The notes under the pieces are model-generated. The model was not told where the DNA came from. It searched no databases and saw only the letters and a list, made by a program, of their open reading frames with translations. This document shows positions 45,350 through 56,399 of a stretch of 64,000 nucleotides of DNA, piece after piece. Position 1 is the first letter of the stretch. Each line of letters starts with the position of its first letter. This DNA is from Atherinomorus stipes (taxonomy: Eukaryota; Chordata; Actinopteri; Atheriniformes; Atherinidae). The stretch is from NCBI GenBank assembly GCA_023101725.1, contig JALJCO010003979.1:154032-218031 (forward strand). The letters are read 5' to 3'. The position numbers and the translations under genes were made by a program.

Positions 45350-46605
45350 AGCTGGGAAAAAGTAATAAACACGTTAACATGTTTCTCAGAAATATATTTC
45401 TAATAGAGATGTTGACGTGAAATTTTCACCAGATGTCGGCAACAACCCAACTAATGCACACATACGAAGAAATGCTAACATTTATGTCCATGAATGAAGT
45501 TATGTGTAATATAGTAAAACAGGGAATAAGTATTGAATACTCTTACTGATATTTATTTCCTACTACGTGTAAAAACCTTTGTTGGTGGTTCCAGCTTCCA
45601 GACGCCTCCTGTATGCAGAAACCAGTGGAAAACGTTGCTCAGGTCTGATTCTGGTCCAGAACGTCTCTCTACTTTCCTCCGTTCATTCTTCCTTCAATCA
45701 TATGAAGTCTGAAAAACAGCCCCCACCATGATGCTCCCACCTCCAAACTTCACTGTTGCTATGGTGTTTTGGTGCCGTTTCTCCTCCAAACATGTTGTGT
45801 CTTATGACATCTGCAGAGTTCAGTTCTGGTCTCATCCAGACTATGTTTCCCAGAATCTCATGGGTTTGTCCAGATGTTGTGTTGCAAACTTCAAACCAGC
45901 ATCAACCTGCTTCTTCTTCAGAAATGGAGTCTTGCGTGGTGTGCGTGCATGAAGGCCATGGCGGTTCTTGTTTTCTCTGAAACAACTGTAGCTGCTGGTT
46001 CCAGGTCTTTCTGAAGCTCTCCACGAGTGGTCCTGGGCTGTTGGAGAACCTTTCTGATGATTGTTCTGACTCCTCTGTCTGAAATCTTGTGAGGAGCACC
46101 TGGCCGTGGCCGCTTTATGACCATGCCGTGTTCTTTCCACTTCCGGATGATGGTCCCAATGGTGCTCACTGGAACTTTCACAAGTTTACAAATGCACCTG
46201 GAACCAATGCCTTCAATGTGTTTGCAATAATAAGGCTGCTCTTTGCTTTTACCCATCATGCAATGCTTCTGGTCTGACACCTTGGTGATGAGAAACCTTT
46301 AAAGCATCAATCAGGACTAAAGCAGCTGATATTACTTTGCTCTGATAGGGGACAGGATTACTTTCTAAATACTGACAGACTCCAGCTGCTTTCTTGGCTT
46401 TCACATCTTTTTGTCTCCATTTCTTCATCTGTTCAACACTTATTCCCTGTTTCACTATATTACACATAACTCCATTTATGGACAGAAATGTTCGCATTTC
46501 TTTGTATGTGTGCATTAGTTGGGTTGTTGCCGACATCTGGTGAAAATTTCATGACAGCAGCTCTACTAGAAAAATATATTTCTGACATGTTCAACACTTT
46601 TTTAA
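45350..46605 (-). mobile_element. Tc1/mariner transposon with ~200-bp inverted termini and decayed transposase
   Basis: The left 45360-45545 and right 46430-46600 regions are inverted copies (ttttcaccagatgtcggcaa and acccaactaatgcacacata on the left). On the - strand, a frame reads VSTIGTIIRKWKEHGMVI and RPRPGAPHKISDRGVRTI, the DNA-binding domain of Tc1 transposases. Then KTRTAMAFMHAHHARLHF ends in a stop, followed by fragments of the catalytic region with deletions. Borders are good to a few bases only. Confidence 0.88.
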
Positions 46606-47631
46606 GGGGTTGGAAGATATAATCGGCCCCCTATCGGTATCGGCCTTAAAGCTGAGTATCAGACATCAGCCACCCCACCGATATTTAACCGATCAGGCTG
46701 CTGTTTCTAAAGTCCAAAAAACCCCAAAACTTCTTCAAAAACTTTTGAAGAAGAAGTTTTTTCTCTCTCTCTTCTCAGACAGAAGAAAGTTCAGGTGGTT
46801 CTAGGATACAACGCTGTTAGTTTTGCTTAAACAACTGTCATTAAGTTTGACTGGGTATAAGGGGTGGGGAAAAAGTATCAATACACTGAAATATTGCAAT
46901 ATTTTCATGTGCAGATATCATATAATAATAATAATGGATTAGATTTATATCGCGCTTTTCAAGGCACTCAAAGCGCTTTACAGCAGGTCCATTATTCTTT
47001 CACTCCTTAGTCGTACTTGGTGATGGTAAACTACGTATGTAGCCACAGCTGCCCTGGGGCAGGCTGACGGAAGCATGGCAGCCGTTTCGCGCCTACGGCC
47101 CCTCCCACCACCACCGGAACCATTCAAACACATTCATACACCAGCAGTGCCCCCACTGGAGGCAAGGAGGGTTAAGTGTCTTACCCAAGGACACAGCGAC
47201 TCATGGCTGGGGGATCGGGATTCAAACCGCCGATCCTTCGATCGTTGGCCAACCTGCTCTGCCACCTGAGCCACAGCCGCCCGTGTAGACATTCAAAAAC
47301 ATGGTATCGATCTTTTTCACTGACGCAATCTCGTGAAATTTTGTAACCGAATGATCAAATTTCATGAGATTTCATTAGCAAAATAGATCAATACCGCATT
47401 TTTTAATCTTAATATGATATTGACAAATGAAAATATTGAGATATTTCAGTGTATTGATATTTTTCCCACCCCACACAAGTTGAGGTATTTTTCTAATTAT
47501 GCACAAGTAATAAATATTACATCATTTATTTTTCAGTTTTAATATTAGTATCGATATCGTTTATCAGCCACAGGAGTTTTGAAATATTGGCATATCGTAT
47601 ATCGGCCTAAATTCCGATATTATGGATCCCT
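46606..47631. mobile_element. MITE with gggatgcacgata-type termini, copy 2, carrying nested elements
   Basis: A degraded left end (ggggttggaagatataatcg) and right end (cgatattatggatccc) match copy 1 at 32334. Inside is the same secondary palindrome (gtatcaatacactgaaatat on the left, gagatatttcagtgtattga on the right), which is itself interrupted by a SINE. Confidence 0.78.
46925..47283 (-). mobile_element. tRNA-derived SINE with (ATT)n tail
   Basis: Reading the - strand from 47283, gggcggctgtggctcaggtg resembles a tRNA 5' half with an A box (TGGCTCAGGTGG), and cggtttgaatcccg is the B box. The body ends gtaaagcgctttgagtgcct, then gcgcgatataaatctaatcc and an attattattat tail. Structure and length of about 355 bp fit a fish SINE, not a functional tRNA. 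Confidence 0.82.
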
Positions 47632-47855
47632 ACTTTTAACTGTTCATGAGCAAGGTGCTTTAATTAGTCTGGGACAGTTTTGGTCGTTTGCTTTTTTTCT
47701 TTTTAATTATTATTTCAAACCACAATTCAAAAGCAATATTTAATTTACTAAATCATAATGTTGTAAATTTTTATTTATTATTACTTTTTTCAGTTTCTTG
47801 TTATTTGAATTGCTGTTGTGAATTTAGTGTTTTCTTTAATGGGATGGGAACTTCC

Positions 47856-48059
47856 AAGCACAACGGTAGACCTCAGTCTGGCTTCAGAGTGAAGATGATG
47901 ATGCTGAACTGTGAGCGTTCTGCAGGTAACGGCCACGTCCCATTCCTCTGTCCGCTCCCTGGTGGAAGATGTGGAGGATTACTTTCATCCATCATAATAA
48001 AGTAAATCTGGGATTTTCTGCCTGTTCGGGACATTTCTGCTGCAGCTGATAGTTCCACG
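47856..48059. other. Short spacer between repeats
   Basis: No feature recognised. Confidence 0.35.
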
Positions 48060-48530
48060 GAAATTCACATTTTTCTCTGAGCTGTAAACCAACTAAAACT
48101 AATGACAAAACAAAAACTAGCATTGAGAAACTTTTTTGTTAACTGAAGTAAAAATGAATATTTATTTTTATTTTTTTTTTAACTAAAACTAACTAAAATT
48201 ATTGCAGAAACTTCCTCAGTTTTAGTCTTTGCAAATTTATTTAATACATCAGCCTTTTGGGTTGATATGAAATCTATTTCTATTTAATCTATTTACTTTG
48301 TTCTACTACTATGAGTGACTTTCTGATGATTTTGAATGTAACACCTGACAAATACATATAATTTATGAAAAAAAATACCAAAACTAACACGGAAACTAAT
48401 CAAAACTAAACTAATTTTAAAAAAAAAAAACTAATAAAAAACTAGCAAACCTGTTAAAAAAAACGAATTAAAACTAACAGAATTGAAAAACGAAAAGTAG
48501 AAACTAAATAAAAAGTGAAACTGATGAAAA
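48060..48530 (+). repeat. Dispersed A-rich repeat, copy 3
   Basis: Same composition and order as copies 1 and 2, including gagtgactttctgatgattt and actagcaaacctgttaaaaa. Confidence 0.72.
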
Positions 48531-48984
48531 ATCTCCTGTAAGCTGTATCGTGCGCTGACATGAGGACGCTGCATCCTGCAGCGCTGCGTCAGGCTGCAGA
48601 GCTGCAGGCTGACCTGGTTTACGGTTGTGGTGTGACTCAGGTCGTCCAGACTGCAGCATCATCACCAGCACGCTGCCTTTCCCCCCCCCGGCCCACGCTG
48701 CCAGCTCCTCTCTGACCCGCTTGCTGCTTATCAGCCATCTGACAGACTTCCTGCAGCCGTCTGCAGCTGCCTCAGCGCTGCGCACCATTTAAGGACACAA
48801 AGCTGCTCTTATTCCACATCAGCCTTTAAACGCAGCCAAACTCCAGATGCCAGCAGAAATGCTCAGTTTCTCCACACGGTGTCATGCAGGTTCCTCCATC
48901 TGACTCACAACCAGCTCCTTCTGGTTTCTTTCAATTTTAAGCTGATTTTTCCTCTTTTCGCCTCATCTAAACACGTAAAAACAG
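48531..48984. other. Intergenic DNA, nothing recognised
   Basis: Moderately G+C-rich sequence with a C run near 48679. Frames have no family motif. Confidence 0.4.
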
Positions 48985-49190
48985 TTCAGGGTCATTAACA
49001 TGAGCAAGGTGCTCCAATTTGTCTGTGATAGCTTTTTTATTATTATTATTATTATTTTAAACCAAAATTCAAATCAATATTTTACTTTATTAAATCATAA
49101 TTTAGTAAATTTTTATTAATTATTATTTTTTTCACTTACTTGTTATTTGAATTATTTTTGTGAATTTAGCCTTTTCTTTTCTACAATGTC
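48985..49190. mobile_element. Partial acaattcaaa-family foldback MITE
   Basis: catgagcaaggtgctccaat, aaaccaaaattcaaatcaat and tacttgttatttgaatta match the right half of the family. Confidence 0.68.
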
Positions 49191-49216
49191 CCTAAAGTAT
49201 TAATATCATCATTATG

Positions 49217-49363
49217 GAAGAGGATTAGGGCCACCGAAGAAAAAATCAAATAAAATAGAATATTTTAAAAGAAAAAGAAAAACTTTTTTTTTTCTTTTTA
49301 AATGTTCTTTTTCATTTTTCTGAATTTTATTTTATTTTTCTTCAGTGGCCCAAATCCTCTTCT
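49217..49363. mobile_element. Small MITE with gaggattagggccac termini
   Basis: The left arm gaagaggattagggccacc and right arm ggcccaaatcctcttc are inverted repeats enclosing about 100 bases of A/T. Similar words occur near 19391. Confidence 0.75.
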
Positions 49364-49714
49364 GTAAATTATGTCTTTTACATTGTCGCTGCAAAAATAA
49401 CGCACCAGCTGCCCGTTTTCAGTATTTAACTTATTTTTGCAGCAAACTATCAAGAATAAATAACAGCTGTGTGCTGCTGAAGTTACGGTTACCAACATGA
49501 CAGACCATAATAAGTTATACATTACCAGTCTAATTTATAAGGCGATAAACTGTCAGTTTTTCACTGTAAATTTTTACAAATTATTGTTGTTAATTCAACA
49601 TTTTTTACTGCTATTATTGCAGGAAATGACTGCAAATAAATGACAAATGTGTACTGAAAAATGTAAGTTTGGCAGACCATAATATCCTCTACATTCTCAT
49701 TCACATTTCTTTTT
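49364..49714. other. AT-rich intergenic DNA
   Basis: No feature recognised. Duplicated gcaggaaatgact/cagcaaactatcaag-like words hint at an old repeat. Confidence 0.3.
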
Positions 49715-50100
49715 TTTACAGTCGTCCTTAAAACTGTTCAAACCCTCCAATTAAAAAAGGAATTAAAATCAGCTGTCAGTGAAATAAGATTTAATTTACA
49801 AAAATGATAATAAATAAAAATTCGATGAAAATCATGACGTTGATTTTGAATTGTGGCTCAACAGAAATATTAAAAACAAACACATAAAAAATAAAACAAG
49901 TTGTTGGTCCACTGTTCATGGGAAAGGTGCTCTAATGTGTCTGGCACAGTTTTATTGATTTTTTTTTATGATTACATTCAAACACAATTCAAAAGCAATA
50001 TTTGATTTACTAAAATCTAATTCTGTAAATTTTTTATTTATTATTAGTTTCTTGTTATTTGAATCACTATTGTGAATTCAATATTTTATTTAATTGGAGG
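49715..50100. mobile_element. acaattcaaa-family foldback MITE with central deletion
   Basis: It starts with cgtccttaaaactgttcaaa and caaaccctccaatt, and ends gaattcaatattttatttaa then ttggagg, an inverted match. The central gtgcagacgtctgattgg part is missing. Confidence 0.75.
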
Positions 50101-50685
50101 AATAATTTTGAGGAAAATTGCACTGACAGAAGCTCTGAAGCATCTGCAGCTTCATGTAGAAACAAACATCTAACACTCGTTAGAAAGAAAGAATTTATAA
50201 GAAAAAAGAGAGAAAATCAGCTGCTGATGCAGAAAATGTCTGTTATGTTTGGAAGTTCTTTAAAAAATATAAGAAAAGTCTAAATAAATAAATTGTTGAA
50301 TGAAATTTTGTGCTTTAATTTTCTGTCTAAACAAATAAAATCCAGGTTTTTACAGATTATTTAAATTGAGCCTTTTTATTTCCAATGTGATCTATTACTG
50401 CAGCATTTTATCTCTTTTTAAATCAGTTTCCATCAGTTTTTTCTGTTGTTCCTCTTTTTGTAGTAAAATGTTGTAGATTTTGTGTTTATAGCCTAATTCT
50501 GATTTGTTCTTGTAGGAGTCTGATTTTCTTCCATGAATTATACGTGTGATATAAATGTGTTTGTGACCATCTCAGAATATATTTTATATGATGTTATTCA
50601 TGTTTATCAGCCACATTTTACAGGTTCAGTCTGTTAAAGCAGCTGGATTTGCTTTAGTTATTAAAGAAAGAAACCAGAAATGATC
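50101..50685. other. Intergenic AT-rich DNA
   Basis: No gene recognised. Confidence 0.4.
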
Positions 50686-50689
50686 ATTA

Positions 50690-50840
50690 CACTGATACAG
50701 AGTTAAAGATGAACCTGGACCAGTTTGGACTGGAAACTGGACCAGTTTGGACTGGAACCTGGTCCAGATTGGACTGGAAACTGGATCCTGGACCAGTTTG
50801 GACTGGAACCTGGACCAGTTTGGACTGGAAACTGGACCCA
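50690..50840. repeat. gaccagtttggactggaa repeat
   Basis: Six or so copies of a 22-bp-like unit built on ggaccagtttggactggaa. Confidence 0.85.
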
Positions 50841-50869
50841 TCATGGAAACGGTGCAGAACCGCTGCTTT

Positions 50870-53800
50870 AATGAACGGTAACTAACAGTAACTGGTTTAA
50901 TGAATGGTAACTAACGGTAACTGGTTTAATGAACGGTAACTAACAGTAACTGGTTTAGTGAACGGTAACTAACAGTAACTGATTTAATGAACAGCAACTA
51001 ACAGTAACTGGTTTAATGAACAGTAACTAACGGTAACTGGTTTAATGAACGGTAACTAACAGTAACTGGTTTAATGAACGGTTACTAACAGTAACTGGTT
51101 TAATGAACGGTAACTAACAGTAACTGGTTTAATGAACGGTTACTAACAGTAACTGCTTTAATGAACGGTAACTAACAGTAACTGGTTTAATGAACGGTAA
51201 CTAACGGTAACTGGTTTAATGAACGGTAACTAACAGTAACTGGTTTAATGAACGGTAACTAACGGTAACTGGTTTAATAAATGGTAACTAAATGTAACTG
51301 GTTTAATGAACGGTAACTAACGGTAACTGGTTTAGTGAACGGTAACTAACAGTAATTGATTTAATGAACAGCAACTAACAGTAACTGGTTTAATGAACGG
51401 TAACTAACGGTAACTGGTTTAATGAACGGTAACTAACAGTAACTGGTTTAATGAACGGTAACTTACGGTAACTGGTTTAATGAACAGTAACTAACGGTTA
51501 CTGGTTTAATGAACGGTAACTAACAGTAACTGATTTAATGAACAGTAACTAACGGTAACTGGTTTAATGAACGGTAACTAACGGTAACTGGTTTAATGAA
51601 CGGTAACTAACAGTAACTGGTTTAATGAACGGTAACTAACGGTAACTGGTTTAATGAACGGTTACTAACAGTAACTGGTTTAATGAACAGTAACTAACGG
51701 TAACTGGTTTAATGAACGGTAACTAACAGTAACTGGTTTAATGAACAGTAACTAACGGTAACTGGTTTAATGAACGGTAACTAACAGTAACTGGTTTAAT
51801 GAACGGTAACTAACAGTAACTGGTTTAATGAACGGTAACTAACGGTAACTGGTTTAATAAATGGTAACTAACAGTAACTGGTTTAATGAACGGTAACTAA
51901 CAGTAACTGGTTTAATGAGCGGTAACTAACGGTAACTGGTTTAATGAACGGTTACTAACAGTAACTGGTTTAATGAATGGTAACTAACGGTAACTGGTTT
52001 AATGAACGGTATCTAACAGTAACTGGTTTAGTGAACGGTAACTAACAGTAACTGATTTAATGAACAGCAACTAACAGTAACTGGTTTAATGAACAGTAAC
52101 TAACAGTAACTGGTTTAATGAACGGTAACTAACAGTAACTGGTTTAATAAACGGTAACTAACAGTAACTGGTTTAATAAACGGTAACTAACAGTAACTGG
52201 TTTAATGAACGGTAACTAACGGTAACTGGTTTAGTGAACGGTAACTAACGATACATACCCAGCCATCACCGCGTCTCAAGATGTCTTAAGACACTTCTGT
52301 TGAGACGTCTTGAGACGTCTATAAGACGCGTCTATAGACATGGGTCTTAAGATGTCTTGAGATGTCTTAAGACATCTCAAGATGTCTTGGAAAAACGAAG
52401 ACGTCTTAAGACGTCTCAAGATGTCTCAAGATGTCTTGAAAATCGTAGACGTTAGACGTGTAGACCATTCATTTAACCAGTTAGTAACTGGTTAAATGAA
52501 TGGTAACTAACAGTAACTGGTTTAATGAACGGTAACTAACGGTTACTGGTTTAATGAACAGCAACTAACAGTAACTGGTTTAATGAACGGTTACTAACGG
52601 TAACTGGTTTAATGAACGGTAACTAACAGTAACTGGTTTAATAAACGGTTACTAACGGTAACTGGTTTAATGAACGGTAACTAACGGTAACTGGTTTAAT
52701 GAACGGTAACTAACAGTAACTGGTTTAATGAACGGTAACTGACAGTAACTGGTTTAATAAACGGTAACTAACAGTAACTGGTTTAATGAACGGTAACTAA
52801 CGGTTACTGGTTTAATGAACGGTAACTAACAGTAACTGGTTTAATCAACGGTAACTAACGGTAACTGGTTTAATGAACGGTAACTAACAGTAACTGGTTT
52901 AATGAACGGTAACTAACGGTAACTGGTTTAATGAACTGTAACTATACAGTAACTGGTTTAATGAACGGTAACTAACAGTAACTGGTTTAATGAACGGTAA
53001 CTAAAGGTAACTGGTTTAATGAACGGTTACTAACGGTAACTGGTTTAATGAACGGTTACTAACAGTAACTGGTTTAATGAACGGTAACTAACAGTAACTG
53101 GTTTAATAAACTGGTAACTAACAGTAACTGGTTTAATGAACGGTAACTAAACAGTAACTGGTTTAATGAACGGTTACTAACAGTAACTGGTTTAATGAAC
53201 GGTAACTAACAGTAACTGGTTTAGTGAACGGTAACTAACAGTAACTGGTTTAATGAATGGTAACTAACAGTAACTGGTTTAATGAACGGTAACTAACAGT
53301 AACTGGTTTAGTGAACGGTAACTAACAGTAACTGATTTAATGAACAGCAACTAACAGTAACTGGTTTAATAAACAATAACTAACGGTAAATGGTTTAATG
53401 AACGGTAACTAACAGTAACTGGTTTAATGAACGGTAACTAACAGTAACTGGTTTAATGAACGGTAACTAACAGTAACTGGTTTAATGAACGGTTACTAAC
53501 AGTAACTGGTTTAATGAACGGTAACTAAGTAACTGGTTTAATAAATGGTAACTAACAGTAACTGGTTTAATGAACGGTAACTAACAGTAACTGGTTTAGT
53601 GAACGGTTACTAACAGTAACTGGTTTAATGAATGGTAACTAACAGTAACTGGTTTAGTGAACGGTAACTAACAGTAACTGGTTTAATGAATGGTAACTAA
53701 CAGTAACTGGTTTAATGATTGGTAACTAACAGTAACTGGTTTAGTGAACGGTAACTAACAGTAACTGGTTTAATGAACGGTAACTAACAGTAACTGGTTT

Positions 53801-53935
53801 AATAAACAATAACTAACGGTAAATGGTTTAATGAACGGTAACTAACAGTAACTGGTTTAATGAACGGTAACTAACAGTAACTGGTTTAATGAACGGTAAC
53901 TAACAGTAACTGGTTTAATGAACGGTAACTAAGCA
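50870..53935. repeat. 29-bp minisatellite, about 100 copies
   Basis: Unit of 29 bp, aacggtaactaacagtaact followed by ggtttaatg, with substitutions (cagtaac/cggtaac, gtttagtg, gtttaataa, aacagcaac). A rarer block containing ctgatttaatgaacagcaac recurs at about 50980, 51355, 52050 and 53332, showing higher-order duplication. The array is interrupted once, at 52245-52480. Confidence 0.97.
52245..52480. other. agacgtctt palindrome-rich island inside the 29-bp array
   Basis: About 235 bases composed of variants of agacgtctt, aagatgtctt and cttaagac. It includes the perfect 18-bp palindrome agacgtcttaagacgtct at 52399-52416 and gacgcgtc at 52326-52333. Nothing like it occurs elsewhere in the window except distant resemblance to the 11-bp array at 1-875. 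Confidence 0.8.
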
Positions 53936-53939
53936 AAGC

Positions 53940-55175
53940 AGGAAATCATGGGCTGATTAAATGAATTAAACAGAGGGAATAAATCAGACGGCAGATCAAA
54001 GTGGAGGTGAAGGCTGATGATGTCACGTCTTCCCTTCTACAAACGATCACACCGTTCAGAGTTTCCGTGGGGGGGGGCTGCAGCCGTCAGGGGGGGGTCG
54101 TCTTTCTAGGACCGCGGCCGTGACTGGAAACTCCTCGGTGCAGCAGGAGGGGCTTTCTGAACCACGAACTCTGACTACATCCAGGAACAGACTCTGAATC
54201 AGAGTCAGATCAGCAGGGAGACTTCCTCCATCACTGCTGCAGCTTCCGGAAACACGCCTGCTTTCAGCTGCAGCTGCATGTGTGCATGTGTGCATGTTCC
54301 TGTACTTGCTACACTGTCAGGAACTTATTAACCACTGTAAATAACTACTGTTAATAAAACACAATCAGAACTTTGAGTTTAATATTTTCTTTCTTCCTGT
54401 TTAAATAAGTTTTTAAGTTTTATTTAATTTGCAAAGGAGCTTCAGTACTTCCTCACATAAACCCAACCGTATAGAAAAATACACACAAACATCCTCACAG
54501 ACCTGCATGCATGTCTACCAACATTCATACCCACGTGCATTCAATATAAAATCATTCCTAATGAACTCTTGGTGCTCGGAGGTGATGCAAACAAACAAAA
54601 AACATGACCGGTTGAACTTTAAATGACTGCAGTGCGACAGCACATGAACTGTCCGTCAGTCGTTACTGAACCCTGAAAAACTTTTTCTTCAACCTCAAAA
54701 GAAGTTGTTTCTCTAAATGGTGAGAATCAGTCTGGTTCTTGGACTGAAGACCAGACCAGCGATGCTGAACAGCCGTTCACCTGCTGCTGAGGCAGGTAAA
54801 GGTGTGTTTAGCTTCAGAGACGGATGGACAAAGCTGCTAGTCCCACTACAACAAAACAAAGATTCTCATTGGCTGCTACGTTCCATGTTATTTTGTAACT
54901 AGTAACTAAGATGCTCAGGTAAATGTAATGGAGTAAAAGTAGTGATTTTTTTTCAAAAAGTGTAGTGAAGTAAAAGTTATCAGAAATAGAAGTAGTAAAG
55001 TACAAATATAAAAAAAATACTACTTGCGTAAAGTAACGAAGTAGTTTTACTACGTTACCATACAAAACTGCTTTTAACCAACAAAGTGAGGACATTTTGG
55101 CAGCAAAAATTGTCAAATGCGTTCATTTTCCATAATCAAATTACATGGAAATATGTTCCATGATTGAATTGTGTT
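53940..55175. other. Intergenic DNA, no gene recognised
   Basis: Mixed sequence. A run of agtaaaagtagtgatttttt, aagtaaaagttatcag and agtaacgaagtag words at 54930-55060 resembles the end of a common fish repeat. No exon evidence. Confidence 0.4.
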
Positions 55176-55187
55176 CAAAGGGTGGCT

Positions 55188-55240
55188 AGGGGGGGGGGGG
55201 GGGGGGGGGGGGCGGGGGTAGGGGGGGGGAGGGGGGGAAT
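55188..55240 (+). repeat. G-rich tract
   Basis: Around 45 G in 50 bases, broken by single c, ta and a. Likely G-quadruplex former and assembly-sensitive. An A run of about 24 follows at 55486-55509. Confidence 0.88.
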
Positions 55241-55249
55241 GGTTGTGGG

Positions 55250-56395
55250 GAGAGAAGAATAGGACTGAAGAACTAAACAGCTGATAAGAAGCTGGTTGTG
55301 TGGGGAGACTTGGGCCGCTGGAGCTGTCGAAAAAGAGCGCACAGCTGATGAAGATGATGGAGGACACTTCCCCCTCACAACACGGTGAAGAATAAAGAGT
55401 GTGTTAGTGGGAGGCTGCGAAGTTTGTGTGACGGAGAGATACAGAATTCCTGGCACCCCTAAAGACAGCTCGCTTTTTGTTTTTTTAAAAAAAAAAAAAA
55501 AAAAAAAAAGTGGCTTCAATACTGAATCCTTGGGAGAATAAATTTTTTCATTCATTTCATTTTTCATTCAAACTAATTTTTTCAGTGTAGTCAGGACAAT
55601 GTTGCTGAATGTAGCTGAATTCAAGTGTTTTATGAATATATACTCAATGTAAATTAACTTCACTGGGCTGTGGGGGTGCAAATATTCTAATTCAATAAAA
55701 AGCAACATGCATGAACAAAATTACCATCCATCCCATAATAATCTGAATTTGTCAGATGTAGATACCTGGTCACCCAGCTAAACCAGATTAGAAAAACCAC
55801 TTTCTCCTCCGTATTTATGAAGATCCTGATGCTTTTCAAGACTTTCAATGAAGTATTGATATTATCACACTTTAATGATTGATATTGATACCAACGTTAG
55901 TATCGATATCATCGATATTTGCCTTCCATGCCTAACGCCGGCCTCAGGACAGATGTGGAACATCTTTGTAAATTCAGATGGGGGGTGTAAATGTGAACGT
56001 CTCCCCCTCCTTCCTGCTCCTGACGGCGCTGGTGGCGTTGTCATGGCAACGGGATCAGAGCTGATGATCTATCAGAGGATCAGTCGTCATCTCTGCTTTC
56101 ATCTTTCAGCCAAACCAGGTCAGAGACGAAGATGCTGACGGCTCTGATAGAAACCACCTCTGTTCAAACCTCAGAGCTGACCGCACGGCAGCCGTGATGT
56201 CACGGCAGGGGGCGGAGCCACAGCACAGAGGTCACCTCGGGTCATCTGAACAGAAGGAGGTGACGGCGATGGTGGTGGTGGGAAAGGAAGCCTGGAGAAG
56301 AGCGGCTGTCGGTAAGCAGATGGAGATAAGATCAGATCGTCTACTCATCTCTGAGGAAGTCGAGTCAGAAGAAAGTAGATCAGATTGTGGTTCAG
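55250..56395. other. Intergenic DNA, no gene recognised
   Basis: Near 55860-55925 there are attgatattgataccaacg and tatcgatatcatcgatattt words of the tatcgat MITE type. The rest is unclassified. Confidence 0.4.
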
Positions 56396-56399
56396 ATAT

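Larger units (their letters stand above)
45075..47855. mobile_element. Foldback MITE (acaattcaaa family) split by nested insertions
   Basis: The left half is 45095-45349 (tgaataaaaattaaatgaaa through tctgcacctgttgacaggt). The right half is 47634-47855 (tgttcatgagcaaggtgct through accacaattcaaaagcaata). Together they rebuild the intact copy at 32965-33412 in reverse. About 2.28 kb of other elements sits between the halves. Confidence 0.75.

Noticed and set aside
47215..47283. tRNA gene on the - strand
   Set aside because: A and B boxes are present, but the sequence continues into a SINE body with an (ATT)n tail and lacks a proper acceptor stem.
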